The notes under the pieces were generated by a model, which was not told the DNA's origin, did not search any database, and saw only the letters and a list, made by a program, of their open reading frames with translations. A stretch of DNA of 64,000 bases from Paraescarpia echinospica (Eukaryota > Annelida > Polychaeta > Sabellida > Siboglinidae), in assembly GCA_020002185.1 (NCBI GenBank), contig CM034543.1, forward strand, positions 4,295,167-4,359,166. The letters run 5' to 3'. The translations under genes were made by a program, and so were the position numbers. This document shows positions 9,800-21,232 of this stretch, piece by piece. Numbering within the stretch: position 1 is the stretch's first letter; each line of letters opens with the position of its first letter.

Positions 9800-12356
9800 G
9801 GACTCGCAGAGAAGCCTGAAACTGGAGGCATAGATAAAGGCAGCAACAATAATTCAGCAAAGAACAGTCTGGAAAACTGTTCTGAAGCTGGGTATAAATG
9901 TGTTTGTTTAAATGCAAGGAGTATAGTAAACAAAAGAAATAAACTAAACATTATGGTAGAAGATATTGACCCTCACATAATAGGTATAACCGAATCATGG
10001 GCAACCACCGATATATCAGATGCCGAATTGGGACTGACAGGATATGTAATGTTTAGGAAAGATAGAATAGGAAGAAGGGGAAGTGGAGTTATTTTATATA
10101 TTAAAGAATCTATCCAGGCTTATGAAATAAAATTAGAAAGAGAAGCAGATTGCGAAGAAGCTGTTTGGTGTAACATAGTTACAGGAAACTCAACGTTAAC
10201 GGTTGGATTAGTTTATCGAAGTCCAAACATAAGCATAGAAGAGAATGAAAAAATACTAAACGCTATAAGGGAAGTGAGCAAACGGGACTGTGTTATTATG
10301 GGGGATTTTAACCATGGGCATATAAAATGGAAATCTCTACAGAGTATGGGTAGTGAGGACCACAAGTTTTTAGTTTTAGTACAAGATAGTTTCCTTTCTC
10401 AACATGTGCTAGAACCAACCAGGGGAGAGAATGTGTTAGACTTAGTTTTGTCGTCACAGAATGAATTAGTCGACAATGTTAAATTATGTGAGTCTCTGGG
10501 AAGTAGTGATCACAACCAGATACATTTTACCATCAAAGTAAAATCAGAAAGAAATAATAAAAACAAGTTCAGGAGAAATTTCCACAAAGGAAGATATAAG
10601 GAAATGAGGAAATATTTAGCAAACATAGACTGGAATAATACACTGAAGAATAAGACAGCAACAGAATGCTGGAATATCTTAAAGAATGAAATAGAGTGCA
10701 TCGTAGATAAATTTGTTCCCTTCAAAAAACAAGGGAAACGGACCAGAAAGAAATACTTATTGAAAGAAGCCATTAGAAAAATTAAGTATAAACAAATGAC
10801 GTGGAAGTCATATAGACGTACTGGAAATGACGAAGACTACAACATTTATAAAGAAGCACTAAACCAAGTTACAGCTGAAATTAGAAATTCAATGAGAAGC
10901 TATGAACATAAATTAGCTTGTAATATAAAACATGACAGCAAGAGTTTTTATGCGTATGTTCGAAGCAAACAGAAAGTTCAGGATAAGGTCGGTCCTCTAG
11001 AAGATAGTGCTGGAAATATAATATCAGAAGGATTCTTAATGGCAGAAGACCTGAATAAGTATTTTAGTTCAGTGTTTACCAGAGAAAACACTAGTTCACT
11101 GCCAGTACCAGAGGCTAAGTTCAAGGGGCAGAATCAGACTATTTAAGACAGTTAATTGCAACCCCAGAAATGGTAGCTAAGAAAATTAGGGCTATGAAGG
11201 ATAATAAATCACCTGGAGTGGATGGTATTCCACCCAAACTACTATTGGAAATTGTAGAACAAATTAGCATACCGCTTACAACAGTTTTCAACTTGTCATT
11301 AGAAGAGGGAGTGGTTCCTTTAGAATGGAAAGAAGCAAACATTATACCGTTATTTAAAAAAGGTTCGAGAAACAAGTCAAATAATTATAGACCAGTTAGT
11401 TTAACATCGGTGATTTGTAAATTATTAGAAAGACTGATTAAAGATCACATGGTGGATTTTCTTGTTAAACATAACTTGATAAACCCATCTCAACATGGGT
11501 TTCTAAAAGCGAGGTCATGCTTAACAAATATGTTATGTTTTTTGGAAGATATCACTAAGTGGGTAGATGATGGATCACCAGTAGATATCTACTTAGATTT
11601 TCAAAAAGCATTCGACAAAGTGCCACATCAGATATTACTGCTTAAACTAAAAGCCCATGGCGTAGGAAATGGTATAATTAACTGGATAGAAAAATGGCTG
11701 ATTGACAGAAGACAACGGGTAGTTGTTGATGGGGAGGCTTCAAACTGGAAATCAGTTTTGAGTGGGGTTCCACAGGGATCAGTACTGGGACCTATATTAT
11801 TCTTAATATATATAAACGATTTGGACGATGATATAGCTAGCAAGGTGTTGAAATTTGCAGATGATACAAAAGTGTTTAGAAGGATTAAAAGTGATGGGGA
11901 TAGACAGCATTTACAAGATGATCTTGACAGGTTGATCAAATGGTCTGAAAAGTGGCAAATGTTGTTCAATTTTGGGAAATGTAAATGCTTCACACAGGAC
12001 ATGGGAACGAATATGTAGAATATACAATGGGGGGAACTGTACTAAGTACTACTGTAAATGAAAAAGACTTAGGGCTGACAATTAGTGCTGACATGAAGGT
12101 TTCAGAGCAGTGTGGAATTGCAGCTTCAAAGGGAAATCAAATCCTTGGATTGATTAGGCGAAATATAGCATATAAAGAAATAGAAGTAATAATACCGCTG
12201 TACAAAACAATAGTTAGGCCTCATTTAGAATATTGTATACAAGCGTGGAGGCCATACCGCAAGAAGGACATAGATATGCTAGAGAGAGTACAGAGGAGAG
12301 CGACTAAAATTATACCTAAACTGAGGGATCTTAGTTATGAAAAACGCCTAAAATAA
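9800..12356 (+). pseudogene. CR1 family A ORF2 (endonuclease-reverse transcriptase), two frameshifts
   Basis: Endonuclease: KCVCLNARSIVNKRNKLN, IIGITESW, GLVYRSPN, IMGDFNHGHI and SSDHNQIHF (the GDFN and SDH catalytic blocks). [65 protein letters not shown] and [10 protein letters not shown] (the F-A-D-D catalytic box). The thumb follows (CKCxHTGHGNEYVEY, then IVRPHLEYCIQAWRPY). A lost G near 11130 splits the frame between 9761-11146 and 11170-12018. A lost C near 11990 shifts it again to 11985-12356. Both are single-base losses relative to copy B. Otherwise well preserved. Confidence 0.85.
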
Positions 12357-12580
12357 TGTGGTTTAACAACACTAGAGACCAGGAGATTGAGAGGAGATCA
12401 GATAGAAGTGTTTAAAATATTGAATGGTTATGAAAATATTGATAGAAATATGTTTTTTTCAGTTAAGAAAGATAGAAAGACTAGAGGACATGAAGTTACA
12501 TTAGAAAAAGAGCAGTGTAGATTAGACGTGAGAAAGTTCTCATTTTCACAAAGGACTGAATGAATGGAACATATTAATAT

Positions 12581-12582
12581 GT

Positions 12583-12637
<55 letters not shown>

Positions 12638-12680
12638 AGTGTGTGTGTGTGTGTGTGTGTGAGTGTGTGTGTGTGGGTGT
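12581..12680. repeat. (GT)n microsatellite
   Basis: The (GT)n tract at the start of duplication unit 2, about 26 bases shorter than that of unit 1 and with two GAG interruptions. Confidence 0.95.
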
Positions 12681-13559
12681 GTATTTATATATGCAGAACA
12701 TTAATAAGTTACATAAAATTAATATTATTAAATTAGTTAAAATAAATGACAATATATACACAAATAAAATAAAAAAAAGTTAGAGCTAAAGATGATCATT
12801 AAAATTAAAGGTAAATTGATAATAAGTCAGTAAAGATTGTGTACAATTAGTTTAAAAACATGTACAAGATAATAAATAATTAAAAAAATTAAATAAACTG
12901 ACTAAAATGACTGGTAGCGCCTATGTTGTGTAAATAACCCGGAAAAGATGGGTTTTCAAAAGGCTTTTTAATATGTGATAGAGATAGTGTTTCTCTAAAC
13001 CATCAAATTGCGCTAAGAAATAATTGTTATCAGTCATATTGGAAAATTGGATAAGCAATAGTGCTTTATGTTTACAGGACACATCATATAAACATGGACT
13101 AGTCGTTGTGAAAGAGATGTACCCGCTATACCCTGAGCATAATACAAATAGATGTTGTTAAAAAGAATATTACGAATAATCCGCTTGCATATATAACACA
13201 ACGTACTTATTGCATCAGCACAAAATGTGTGAAAATAAATTACAGCATACGTACTGCCTGTCACAACATGAACGTAGAGTGAGAATAACGTAAGTATATT
13301 GAACAAAACACAAAATGATTATGGCGTAGACACTCAGCTTGGGGGAAATACTATATAATATGCACTGTCCCAAAAATAAAAATGTAAAATTATTAACACT
13401 AACCGAACTGAAAAAAAGTAAACGTATAAACATTGCCCTCCCCAAAATTAAAACAATGTTATTATTGACTGTGGAAAACATATCGTATATAGCTATAATA
13501 CGAAGTAATTATTATTAAATGATCATATAATGTTGTATATGGTTACATTTCGTTGATTG

Positions 13560-14320
13560 GCGATTTTTTTTAAGTTCATAAATCTCCATTGAACTAGAGT
13601 AGGACACGTGGAGCATGTGAAACCTACCTCGATACTGAACATTACAGAGTTCAAACTTTCGCAAGATCTGCCAGAGTCTTCATTTTCAGTCGTTGGCCGT
13701 CCTCTCGAACCTTGATGAAGACGCTGCAGTTTTGTGTCCACGCGCTGTGGATCTTCCGGTCGCGCTTCACGAAAGAGTTCGGTGTTGTGCGTTGAGAGGT
13801 GGTCATTCAGGTAAATGTCCGTTCCCCTCAACGCGCCTCACTTCATCAATAGCTCGGCTTTCTTGTCAGCTGAATGAAACTGAACGATGATGGGACGTTT
13901 ACCATCACGTCGCGGCGGAAGATCGTGGATCGCGGAGATGTCATACGGTTCGATCGTGACGTTGAACTTCTGTCTGGCGAAGTTAACGGAGTTCGTTCTC
14001 ATCGTGGCACTCTCGGAGACGGTCGGAGTTTCCTCGGTAGCGGTCGATGTCGAGCTCCGCGTGCTTGGTTTCTTCGTAGTGGTGGTCGAGGCATAACTGT
14101 GAATATTCAGGCATGTGATGATCACGTTCTTTTTTTCGAATTTTGCTCCAGATCGTTCAATTGTGCCTCCAACTTTGATATGCGCTCGTCTTTCGCCTTG
14201 GTGATCTCCAGCAGCTTGGTGATACGCTCATCAGTCGCTGTGGTCTGCTTCTTAATATCGTCGAAGGAGTTGCATAAAAATTCAAGAGAACGGCGGATTT
14301 CGTTCATCTCGGATGTGTCC
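13560..14320 (-). pseudogene. Non-LTR ORF1-like fragment (coiled coil, then RNA-binding-type region), copy 2
   Basis: Same content as 8390-9140 in duplication unit 2. Here the middle frame is longer (14125-13838) and shows the linker and the region with YDISAIHDLPPRRDGKRP and IIVQFHSADKKAELLMK in one piece. The coiled coil is at 14307-14122 and the C-terminal block at 13831-13523. It is still split by frameshifts. Confidence 0.6.
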
Positions 14321-14451
14321 TGTTTCGGAATTTTGTGTTGTTTGGTGACTTGGCGATTAGAATAAATGCCTAGAACCGTCCAGGCTTGTCTGGTCGCTGT
14401 TTTGTTTGATGGGCGAGAAGACGTAGTGACATGCTTCGGTAATCACCTCGA

Positions 14452-14967
14452 TTGATTTCGATTGATTTCGGAGAACAGCCGGAAAGTCAATCTATATGCG
14501 AGGGGAAGGACGTTGTTGTATGTCTACCGGGGGCTAGGATAGAGCATGTGACCGAAAGGGTAGAGAAGGTATTGGGGCATGGCAAGGGAGGGTCTATACT
14601 AGTACACGTTGGAACAAACAATGCAGACAAGGAGGGAACAACTGGGATAGTTCAGAAGTAGAGACATATAGTGAGGAAGCTAAAGAAGACAAGAGTGGAA
14701 CAGGTTATTCTCTCAGGAATTTTGCGAGTAATGGGAGGAAGGGGGGCAAGATGTAGAAACTGTAAGAGGATGGCGATCAATGCACTAGTTGAGCAGATGT
14801 GTGAGGAAGAGGGCGTGGGATTCATAGATTTATGGGGGTACTTTGTTGGGAGAGAAGATATGTACATGAGAGATGGCCTCCATCTAAGTGGAAAGGGGGC
14901 AGCAGTATTCTCAGAGAATCTGCTGCGATCTGTTGACAGTGGGACAGGTTGCATCTATTTAAACTAA
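14452..14967 (+). pseudogene. CR1 family A ORF1 (SGNH-like), copy B, with stop
   Basis: Same protein as 9273-9788, interrupted by TAG at 14659-14661 (copy A has TAC) and resuming at 14671. It keeps MRDGLHLSGKG with the block V His, which copy A has lost. It ends at the same TAA. Confidence 0.7.
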
Positions 14968-14979
14968 ATTCGCAGGGGG

Positions 14980-17541
14980 GACTCGCAGAGAAGCCTGAAA
15001 CTGGAGGCATAGATAAAGGCAGCAAAAATAATTCAGCAAAGAACAGTCTGGAAAACTGTTCTGAAGCTGGGTATAAATGTGTTTGTTTAAATGCAAGGAG
15101 TATAGTAAACAAAAGAAATTAACTAAACATTATGGTAGAAGATATTGACCCTCACATAATAGGTATAACCGAATCATAGGCAACCACCGATATATCAGAT
15201 GCCGAATTGGGACTGACAGGATATGTAATGTTTAGGAAAGATAGAATAGGAAGAAGGGGAGGTGGAGTTATTTTACATATTAAAGAATCTATCCAGGCTT
15301 ATGAAATAAAATTAGAAAGAGAAGCAGATTGTGAAGAAGCTGTTTGGTGTAACATAGTTACAGGAAACTCAACGTTAACGGTTGGATTAGTTTATCGAAG
15401 TCCAAACATAAGCATAGAAGAGAATGAAAAAATACAAAACGCTATAAGGGAAGTGAACAAACGGGACTGTGTTATTATGGGGGATTTTAACCATGGGCAT
15501 ATAAAATGGAAATCTCTACAGAGTATGGGTAGTGAGGACCACAAGTTTTTAGTTTTAGTACAAGATAGTTTCCTTTCTCAACATGTGCTAGAACCAACCA
15601 GGGGAGAGAATGTGTTAGACTTAGTTTTGTCCTCACAGAATGAATTAGTTGACAATGTTAAATTATGTGAGCCTCTGGGAAGTAGTGATCACAACCAGAT
15701 ACATTTTACCATCAAAGTAAAATCAGAAAGAAATAATAAAAAGACGTTCAGGAGAAATTTCCACAAAGGAAGATATAAGGTAATGAGGAAATATTTAGCA
15801 AAGATAGACTGGAATAACACACTGAAAAATAAGACAGCAACAGAATGTTGGAATATCTTAAAGAATGAAATAGAGTGCATCGTAGATAAATTTGTTTCCT
15901 TCAAAAAACAAGGGAAACGGACCAGAAAGAAATACTTATCGAAAGAAGCCATTAGAAAAATTAAGTATAAACAAATGATGTGGAAGTCATATAGACGTAA
16001 TGGAAATGACGAAGACTACAACATTTATAAAGAAGCACTAAACCAAGCTACAGCTGAAATTAGAAATTCAAAGAGAAGCTATGAACATAAATTAGCTTGT
16101 AATATAAAACATGACAGCAAGAGTTTTTATGCGTATGTTCGAAGCAAACAGAAAGTTCAGGATAAGGTCGGTCCTCTAGAAGATAGTGCTGGAAATATAA
16201 TATCAGAAGGATTCTTAATGGCAGAAGACCTAAATGAGTATTTTAGTTCAGTGTTTACCAGAGAAGACACTAGTTCACTGCCAGTACCAGAGGCTAAGTT
16301 CAAGGGGGCAGAATCAGACTATTTAAGACAGTTAATTGTAACCCCAGAAATGGTAGCTAAGAAAATTAGGGCTATGAAGGAAAATAAATCACCTGGAGTG
16401 GATGGTATTCCACCCAAACTACTAGTGGAAATTGTAGAACAAATTAGCATACCGCTTGCAACAGTTTTCAACTTGTCAATAGAAGAGGGAGTGGTTCCTT
16501 TAGAATGGAAAGAAGCAAACATTATACCGTTATTTAAAAAGGTTCGAGAAACAAGTCAAATAATTATAGACCAGTTAGTTTAACATCGGTGATTTGTAAA
16601 TTATTAGAAAGACTAATTAAAGATCACATGGTGGATTTTCTTGTTAAACATAACTTGATCAACCCATCTCAACATGGGTTTCTAAAAGCGAAGTCATGCT
16701 TAACAAATATGTTATGTTTTTTGGAAGATATCACTAAGTGGGTAGATGATGGATCACCAGTAGATATCATCTACTTAGATTTTCAAAAAGTTTTCGACAA
16801 AGTGCCACATCAAAGATTACTGCTTAAACTAAAGGCCCATGGCATAGGAAATGGTATAATTAACTGGATAGAAAATGGCTGATTGACAGAAGACAACGGG
16901 TAGTTGTTGATGGGGAGGCTTCAAACTGGAAATCAGTTTTGAGTGGGGTTCCACAGGGATCAGTACTGGGACCTATATTATTCTTAATATATATAAACGA
17001 TTTGGACGATGATATAGCTAGCAAGGTGTTGAAATTTGCAGATGATACAAAAGTGTTTAGAAGGATTAAAAGTGATGGGGATAGACAGCATTTACAAGAT
17101 GATCTTGACAGGTTGATCAAATGGTCTGAAAAGTGGCAAATGTTGTTCAATTTTGGGAAATGTAAATGCCTTCACACAGGACATGGGAACGAATATGTAG
17201 AATATACAATGGGGGGGACTGTACTAAGTACTATTGTAAAAGAAAAATACTTAGGGCTGACAATTAGTGCTGACATGAAGGTTTCAGAGCAGTGTGGAAC
17301 TTCAAAGGGAAATCAAATCCTTGGATTGATTAGGCGAAATATAGCATATAAAGAAAAAGAACTAATAATACCGCTGTACAAAACAATAGTTAGGCCTCAT
17401 TTAGAATATTGTATACAAGCGTGGAGGCCATACCGCAAGAAGGACATAGATATGCTAGAAAAAGTACAGAGGAGAGCGACTAAAATGATACCAAAACTGA
17501 GGGATCTTAGTTATGAAAAACGCCTAAAAAATGTGGTTTAA
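14980..17541 (+). pseudogene. CR1 family A ORF2, copy B, inactivated
   Basis: Same endonuclease-RT as copy A. Private lesions: TAA near 15119 and TAG near 15178 at the endonuclease start (copy A reads Lys region and Trp), a lost A near 16540 splitting the RT, a lost A near 16873 and a 6-base loss near 17300. Open pieces are 15207-16583 (endonuclease and RT start), 16589-16882 (QHGFLKAKSCLTN, YLDFQKVFDKVPHQ) and 16939-17541 ([18 protein letters not shown], thumb). Confidence 0.85.
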
Positions 17542-17959
17542 CAACACTAGAGACCAGGAGATTGAGAGGAGATCAGATAGAAGTGTTTAAAATATTGAAT
17601 GGTTATGAAAATATTAATAGAAATGGGTTTTTTCAGTTAAGAAAGATTGAAAGACTAGAGGACATGAAGTTACAATAGTAAAGGAGCAGTGTAGATTAGA
17701 CGTAAGAAAGTTCTCATTTTCACAAAGGACTGTGAATGAATGGAACAGATTATCTGATGATTGTGTGTGTGCTAGTAGTGTAAATATGTTTAAAAATAAA
17801 ATCGACACATACCTCAGAAGGGCTGGATATATGTAAATAAAAGGGTTGGACTCTCGATAAGCCAAAGGGCTTCCTTGTCCACCTGCCATCTAGAGTTAAT
17901 TCTCTGGATGGCAATCTTGTTAAATCTTGTTAAATCTTGTCAATGGCTATACAATAGCT

Positions 17960-18159
17960 GAAACCCGTTCACACAGAGTTCGCTACTAGCGGCTAGTAAT
18001 GAGTAACATCTATTCTTACTCGCTGCCAGTGATAGTAGCTAGCAAACACATTAGAACTATTGCGGACAGGAGAGGGTAAACGCTACCAGCTTCTTTGCTG
18101 ATGTGCCAAATTATCGCTACTAGCCACTAGTAAACGGCTCCGCACAATGGGTTTCGCAC
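17960..18159. mobile_element. 200-bp MITE with terminal inverted repeats and 6-bp target duplication
   Basis: The left end GAAACCC..GAG..ACTAGCGGCTAGTA is matched in inverted orientation at the right end (TACTAGCCACTAGT..CTC..GGGTTTC), giving imperfect terminal inverted repeats of about 40 bp. Direct repeats ATAGCT flank the element at 17954-17959 and 18160-18165. There is no coding capacity. It lies between two CR1 family A 3' ends. Superfamily not assigned. Confidence 0.6.
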
Positions 18160-18221
18160 ATAGCTAACTGTTACTTGTCACTGTTTGTTATGTTCCTTCT
18201 AAACAAATACCTGTAGCCACC

Positions 18222-18478
18222 TATGCAATGTTCGTGAGAAAGTTCTCATTTTCGAAAGGACTGTGAATGAATGGAACAGATTATCTGATGATTGTGTGGG
18301 TGCTAGTAGGGTGAATATGTTTAAAAATAAAATCGACACATACCTCAGAAGGGCTGGATATATGTAGATAAAAGGGTTGGACTCTCGATAAGCCAAAGGG
18401 CATCCTTGTCCACCTGCCATCTAGAGTTAATTATCTGGATGGCAATCTTGTTAAATCTTGTTAAATCTTGTGATGATA
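18222..18478 (+). mobile_element. CR1 family A 3'-end fragment
   Basis: About 257 bp that repeat 17700-17945 (gaaagttctcattttc to the cttgttaaat tail). Either a very short 5'-truncated insertion or a local duplication that brought the MITE between the two copies. Confidence 0.85.
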
Positions 18479-18797
18479 CGCGCACAATAGATAGTATTGT
18501 AGGCACTGGACAGTGCACAACAACAAAAGAGTCAATCGCTCAGGCAGAAATTCCGGTGTCGTCACGCAGTTGTTCGTAGTTGCTTACATGCGTGTGCGAT
18601 CGTTGGAAATATCACAAATTCACAGTTCCTATCGGCATAACGCACAAAGTAAGTAGTCCACGGTATCCACGATTCATCAAATTGCAAATATATCATCATC
18701 ATTATCATAAGCTGTTTGATGCGACGGTTAAGTCAGATAAACAAACGATACATCATTCCAGAGATGTACTTAGAAAACATATCACAATCACAAACAT

Positions 18798-18866
18798 GCA
18801 GTGGACTCTCGTTATACGGAAATCTTTAGGTCTTGGTAAATAGGTCCGTATTATCTTGTAATCACT
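18798..18866. repeat. Short inverted-repeat element, pogo/Tigger-like ends
   Basis: Starts CAGTGGACTCTCGTTATACG and ends with GTATTATCTTGTAATCACTG, which pair imperfectly (CAGTG ... TACGGA) around about 25 bases. The start resembles ends of pogo/Tigger-type elements. No TA target duplication is seen, so this is weak. Confidence 0.3.
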
Positions 18867-18936
18867 GTGAATTAATTGTGGGTGCCAACGAATATATAAC
18901 GGACCTAAAGTTAATTGGTGAATAACACGTTTTCAG

Positions 18937-19061
18937 ACGTGTCTCCATGCGATGGCACTCCGGCTAAGCTAAGTGGGCCTTCGGGAGAGTTCTGGATCAG
19001 CAGGTCTCAATACACAGGTGTCCAGCACTGCCAATGGGTCATCAATGTGGAAGATGGAAAA
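18937..19061 (+). CDS. Exon: first half of CUB domain (before the protease)
   Basis: Acceptor TTTTCAG at 18930-18936, donor GTAGGT at 19062. The frame reads (N)VSPCDGTPAKLSGPSGEFWI, then HCQWVINVEDGK. It has both first-half cysteines (SPC and HCQW) and enters in phase 1, leaving in phase 0. It joins to 20998-21232. It is preceded by the 15.4-kb intron. Confidence 0.86.
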
Positions 19062-19206
19062 GTAGGTTCTTCGCCAGTACCTAGATCTCTTCGTGTAGTC
19101 AATTTAAAAGTACTCCAGACACAACAGACGAACAGCGTTCATAGCCATACACTTACACACAATTACACACATCAGTAGTATATTGGCAAAAGTTATTGTA
19201 AGTAGA

Positions 19207-19295
19207 CGAAGTGGTAGTAGTGTAGTTTTAGTAGTAGTAGTGGTGGTGGTAGTGGTAGTGGTAGTGGTAGTAGTAGTAGTAGTAGTAGTAGTAGT
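19207..19295. repeat. (TAG)n microsatellite, left part
   Basis: TAG/TGG triplets. The tract resumes at 20232 on the other side of an inserted DNA element. Confidence 0.9.
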
Positions 19296-20231
19296 CAGGC
19301 CCGTAGCCAGGGGGTTCACGGGTTTCACGTGAACTCCCTTTTTGTGAATCCCCTTTCTCCAAAATGTGAACCCTCTGAAATGTCATCTTTAAGATGTGAA
19401 TCCCTAATTGTTTATCTTAATATTATTCCCTCTTTCTCAAAAGCATGAATCCTCCTCCTAAAGGCTGCTTAATGCTGTTCAAACATTACCCAGCATGCCA
19501 GGCCAGCCTGATTGATATAGGTGTTAAAGGGAGAACCTTGTTTATTGATCATCAGTGGTTGCTAGTTGCATGGTTATAGATCCCAGAAAGGGGAACCTAA
19601 TCTTCGATGGGCAGGTACGAAAGCGTGAAGGGATTTATTCTCAATTAATGTGTTCTCATTATGTTTTCCATTAAGTTGCCAAATACAGTTAACATTTCCT
19701 GCAGTCAGTGTAGCCTAGAGGCTATGGTACTCGATTGATTGATACCTAGAATTTAATTAGAATTCCTCAATAAGAATGATTTTTCTAATCTTCTATTTAT
19801 GTTATACATATTATAAATATTTATCAAATTACTAATTAAATTATGTTATTGATAAATTATGGAAATTTTGCGCTGCAGATCGGGTATAGATTATGCTTAA
19901 TCACCTACACAATATGGGACAAATCTCCACAGACCACATACGAGTCCACTCTGTCTGAAAATGCACCCCGGCCTCCCCTCTCGTCCCCAAACAGCCTCCC
20001 CAATGGCCTGCTGATAATGCTAATGTGGTGTTTGAATATCAGATAAAACCAATCGGTTCATGAACCTCACACCCCACTTTATTGTTTACTTTATTGGGGT
20101 GAACCATCACGTAAACTTGTGGTGTCCCATGTATTGTAAAAAATATAACCCCACACGAGCGTATGGCGCCCACTGGAATCTGTATTGGGAAAATGTGAAC
20201 ACCCCGTTGTGAAAAGTTGGCTACGGGCCAG
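19296..20231. mobile_element. hAT-like non-autonomous DNA element inserted in (TAG)n
   Basis: The left end CAGGCCCGTAGCCAGGGGG and the right end GTTGGCTACGGGCCAG are inverted copies of each other over about 14 bases with one mismatch near the tip. The interior (936 bp in all) is rich in gtgaaccc/gtgaatccc motifs. No transposase can be read. Because it sits in a triplet repeat, target duplications cannot be told from the TAG repeats. CAGGCCCGTAGCCA-type ends are typical of hAT elements, hence the tentative class. Confidence 0.65.
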
Positions 20232-20361
20232 GTAGTAATAATAGTAGTAGTAGTAGTAATAGTAGTAGTAGTAGTAGTAGTAATAGTAGTAGCAGTGGTA
20301 GTAGTGGTAGTAGTGGTAGTAGTAGTAGTAGTAGTAATAATAGTAGTAGCAGCAGTGGTTA

Positions 20362-20418
<57 letters not shown>

Positions 20419-20629
20419 CAGTAGTAATTCTAGTAGTAGTAATAGTAGTATTAGTAGTAGTAGTAGTGGTAGTAGTAGTAGCAGTGGTAGTAGTAGTAGT
20501 AGTAGCAGTAGTAGTTCTAGTAGTAGTAATAGTAGTATTAGTAGTAGTAGTAGTAGTAGTGATAGTAGTAGTAGCAGTGGTAGTAGTAGTAGTAGTAGCA
20601 TTGGTATTAGTAGCAGTAGTAGTAATCTG
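20232..20629. repeat. (TAG)n microsatellite, right part
   Basis: About 400 bases of TAG triplets with TAA, CAG and TGG variants. Long poly-Val, poly-Thr and poly-Leu frames here are artefacts of the repeat. A partial higher-order repeat is visible (cagtagtagttctagtagta occurs twice, about 80 bases apart). Confidence 0.92.
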
Positions 20630-20803
20630 TGAGACAGATAATCTGATGGTCCTTTGGATATTTATAAAAACAAAGAAAACTAATCGAATATACTGTAACT
20701 GTTGTGTAGATAGGGTTCGATATGTAATAGTAACTATCTTAGATTTGATTCGAATGGAACGGAAGCCATGCATTTGTTAAGTAGAGGAAGTTGTGGTGAG
20801 GGG

Positions 20804-20890
20804 TCAGAGAGAGAGAGAGAGAGGGGGGAGGGGGAGAAAGATAGATACAGAAAGAGACGGAGAGAGGGAGAGAGAGACGGAGAGAAAGAC
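20804..20890. repeat. (GA)n-rich tract
   Basis: Purine-rich GAGA/GGGA run about 110 bases upstream of the CUB exon at 20998. Confidence 0.85.
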
Positions 20891-20997
20891 GTTTATAACT
20901 AAAAAAAAGAGTTCTTAAAGACGTGTTTAAAAAGGAGACCGACAATAGTTAACTTAATGCAGTACATTTTCAAGTATTCTTTATTGTTTACATGCAG

Positions 20998-21232
20998 CGG
21001 GTACACCTTCACTTTGAGCGATTCGATTTGAAAGTGTCGAGCCACTGTTCTGACGGCAGCCTTGTCGTAAAGGACGGCGTCTCGGGCGATGGAGTCCTGG
21101 CTGCGTGTGGAAACAATTTGCCCGGTGACGTGACATCTTCTTCGAGTAGTTTACGTGTTGTCTTCAATTCTTCTGGCTTGGAGACGAAGAGTGGTTTTGT
21201 GATCAAATACCAAGCAAGAAAGGTTGTTGCAG
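20998..21232 (+). CDS. Exon: second half of CUB domain (just before the protease)
   Basis: Acceptor GCAG at 20994-20997, donor GTAAAA at 21233. It reads RVHLHFERFDLKVSSHCSDG, then KDGVSGDG, AACGNNLPGDV and SGFVIKYQARKVVA. Third and fourth CUB cysteines are present. It leaves in phase 1, straight into the peptidase exon. An earlier GTTGTT could act as donor, but it does not keep the phase. Confidence 0.86.

Larger units (their letters stand above)
9265..12570 (+). mobile_element. CR1-like element, family A, copy A
   Basis: A + strand non-LTR retrotransposon with the end of a GDSL/SGNH-type ORF1 (9273-9788), then ORF2 with endonuclease and reverse transcriptase (9800-12360). It is cut at 12570 by the tandem-duplication junction, so the 3' tail is missing. 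The left boundary lies near 9265, where similarity to ORF1 begins next to the minus-strand ORF1 of another element. Confidence 0.85.
12576..17745. repeat. 5.2-kb tandem duplication, unit 2
   Basis: This is the second copy of 7370-12570. It continues past the point where unit 1 is cut, to the true CR1 3' tail at about 17945. Each unit has private lesions (see the CR1 copies), so the copies have diverged since duplication, unless this is an assembly artefact from two haplotypes. Confidence 0.85.
14444..17945 (+). mobile_element. CR1-like element, family A, copy B (with 3' tail)
   Basis: This is the most complete family A copy in the window: end of ORF1 (14452-14967, with a stop at 14659), ORF2 (about 14980-17541) and the 3' untranslated region ending in repeats of the 10-bp unit cttgttaaat at 17916-17940. 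The 3' block has the landmark sequences found in all other copies. It gives the reference for judging lesions in the rest. Confidence 0.87.

Noticed and set aside
20039..20780. Poly-Val, poly-Thr and poly-Leu frames up to 244 codons
   Set aside because: All are readings of the (TAG)n microsatellite and its flanks.
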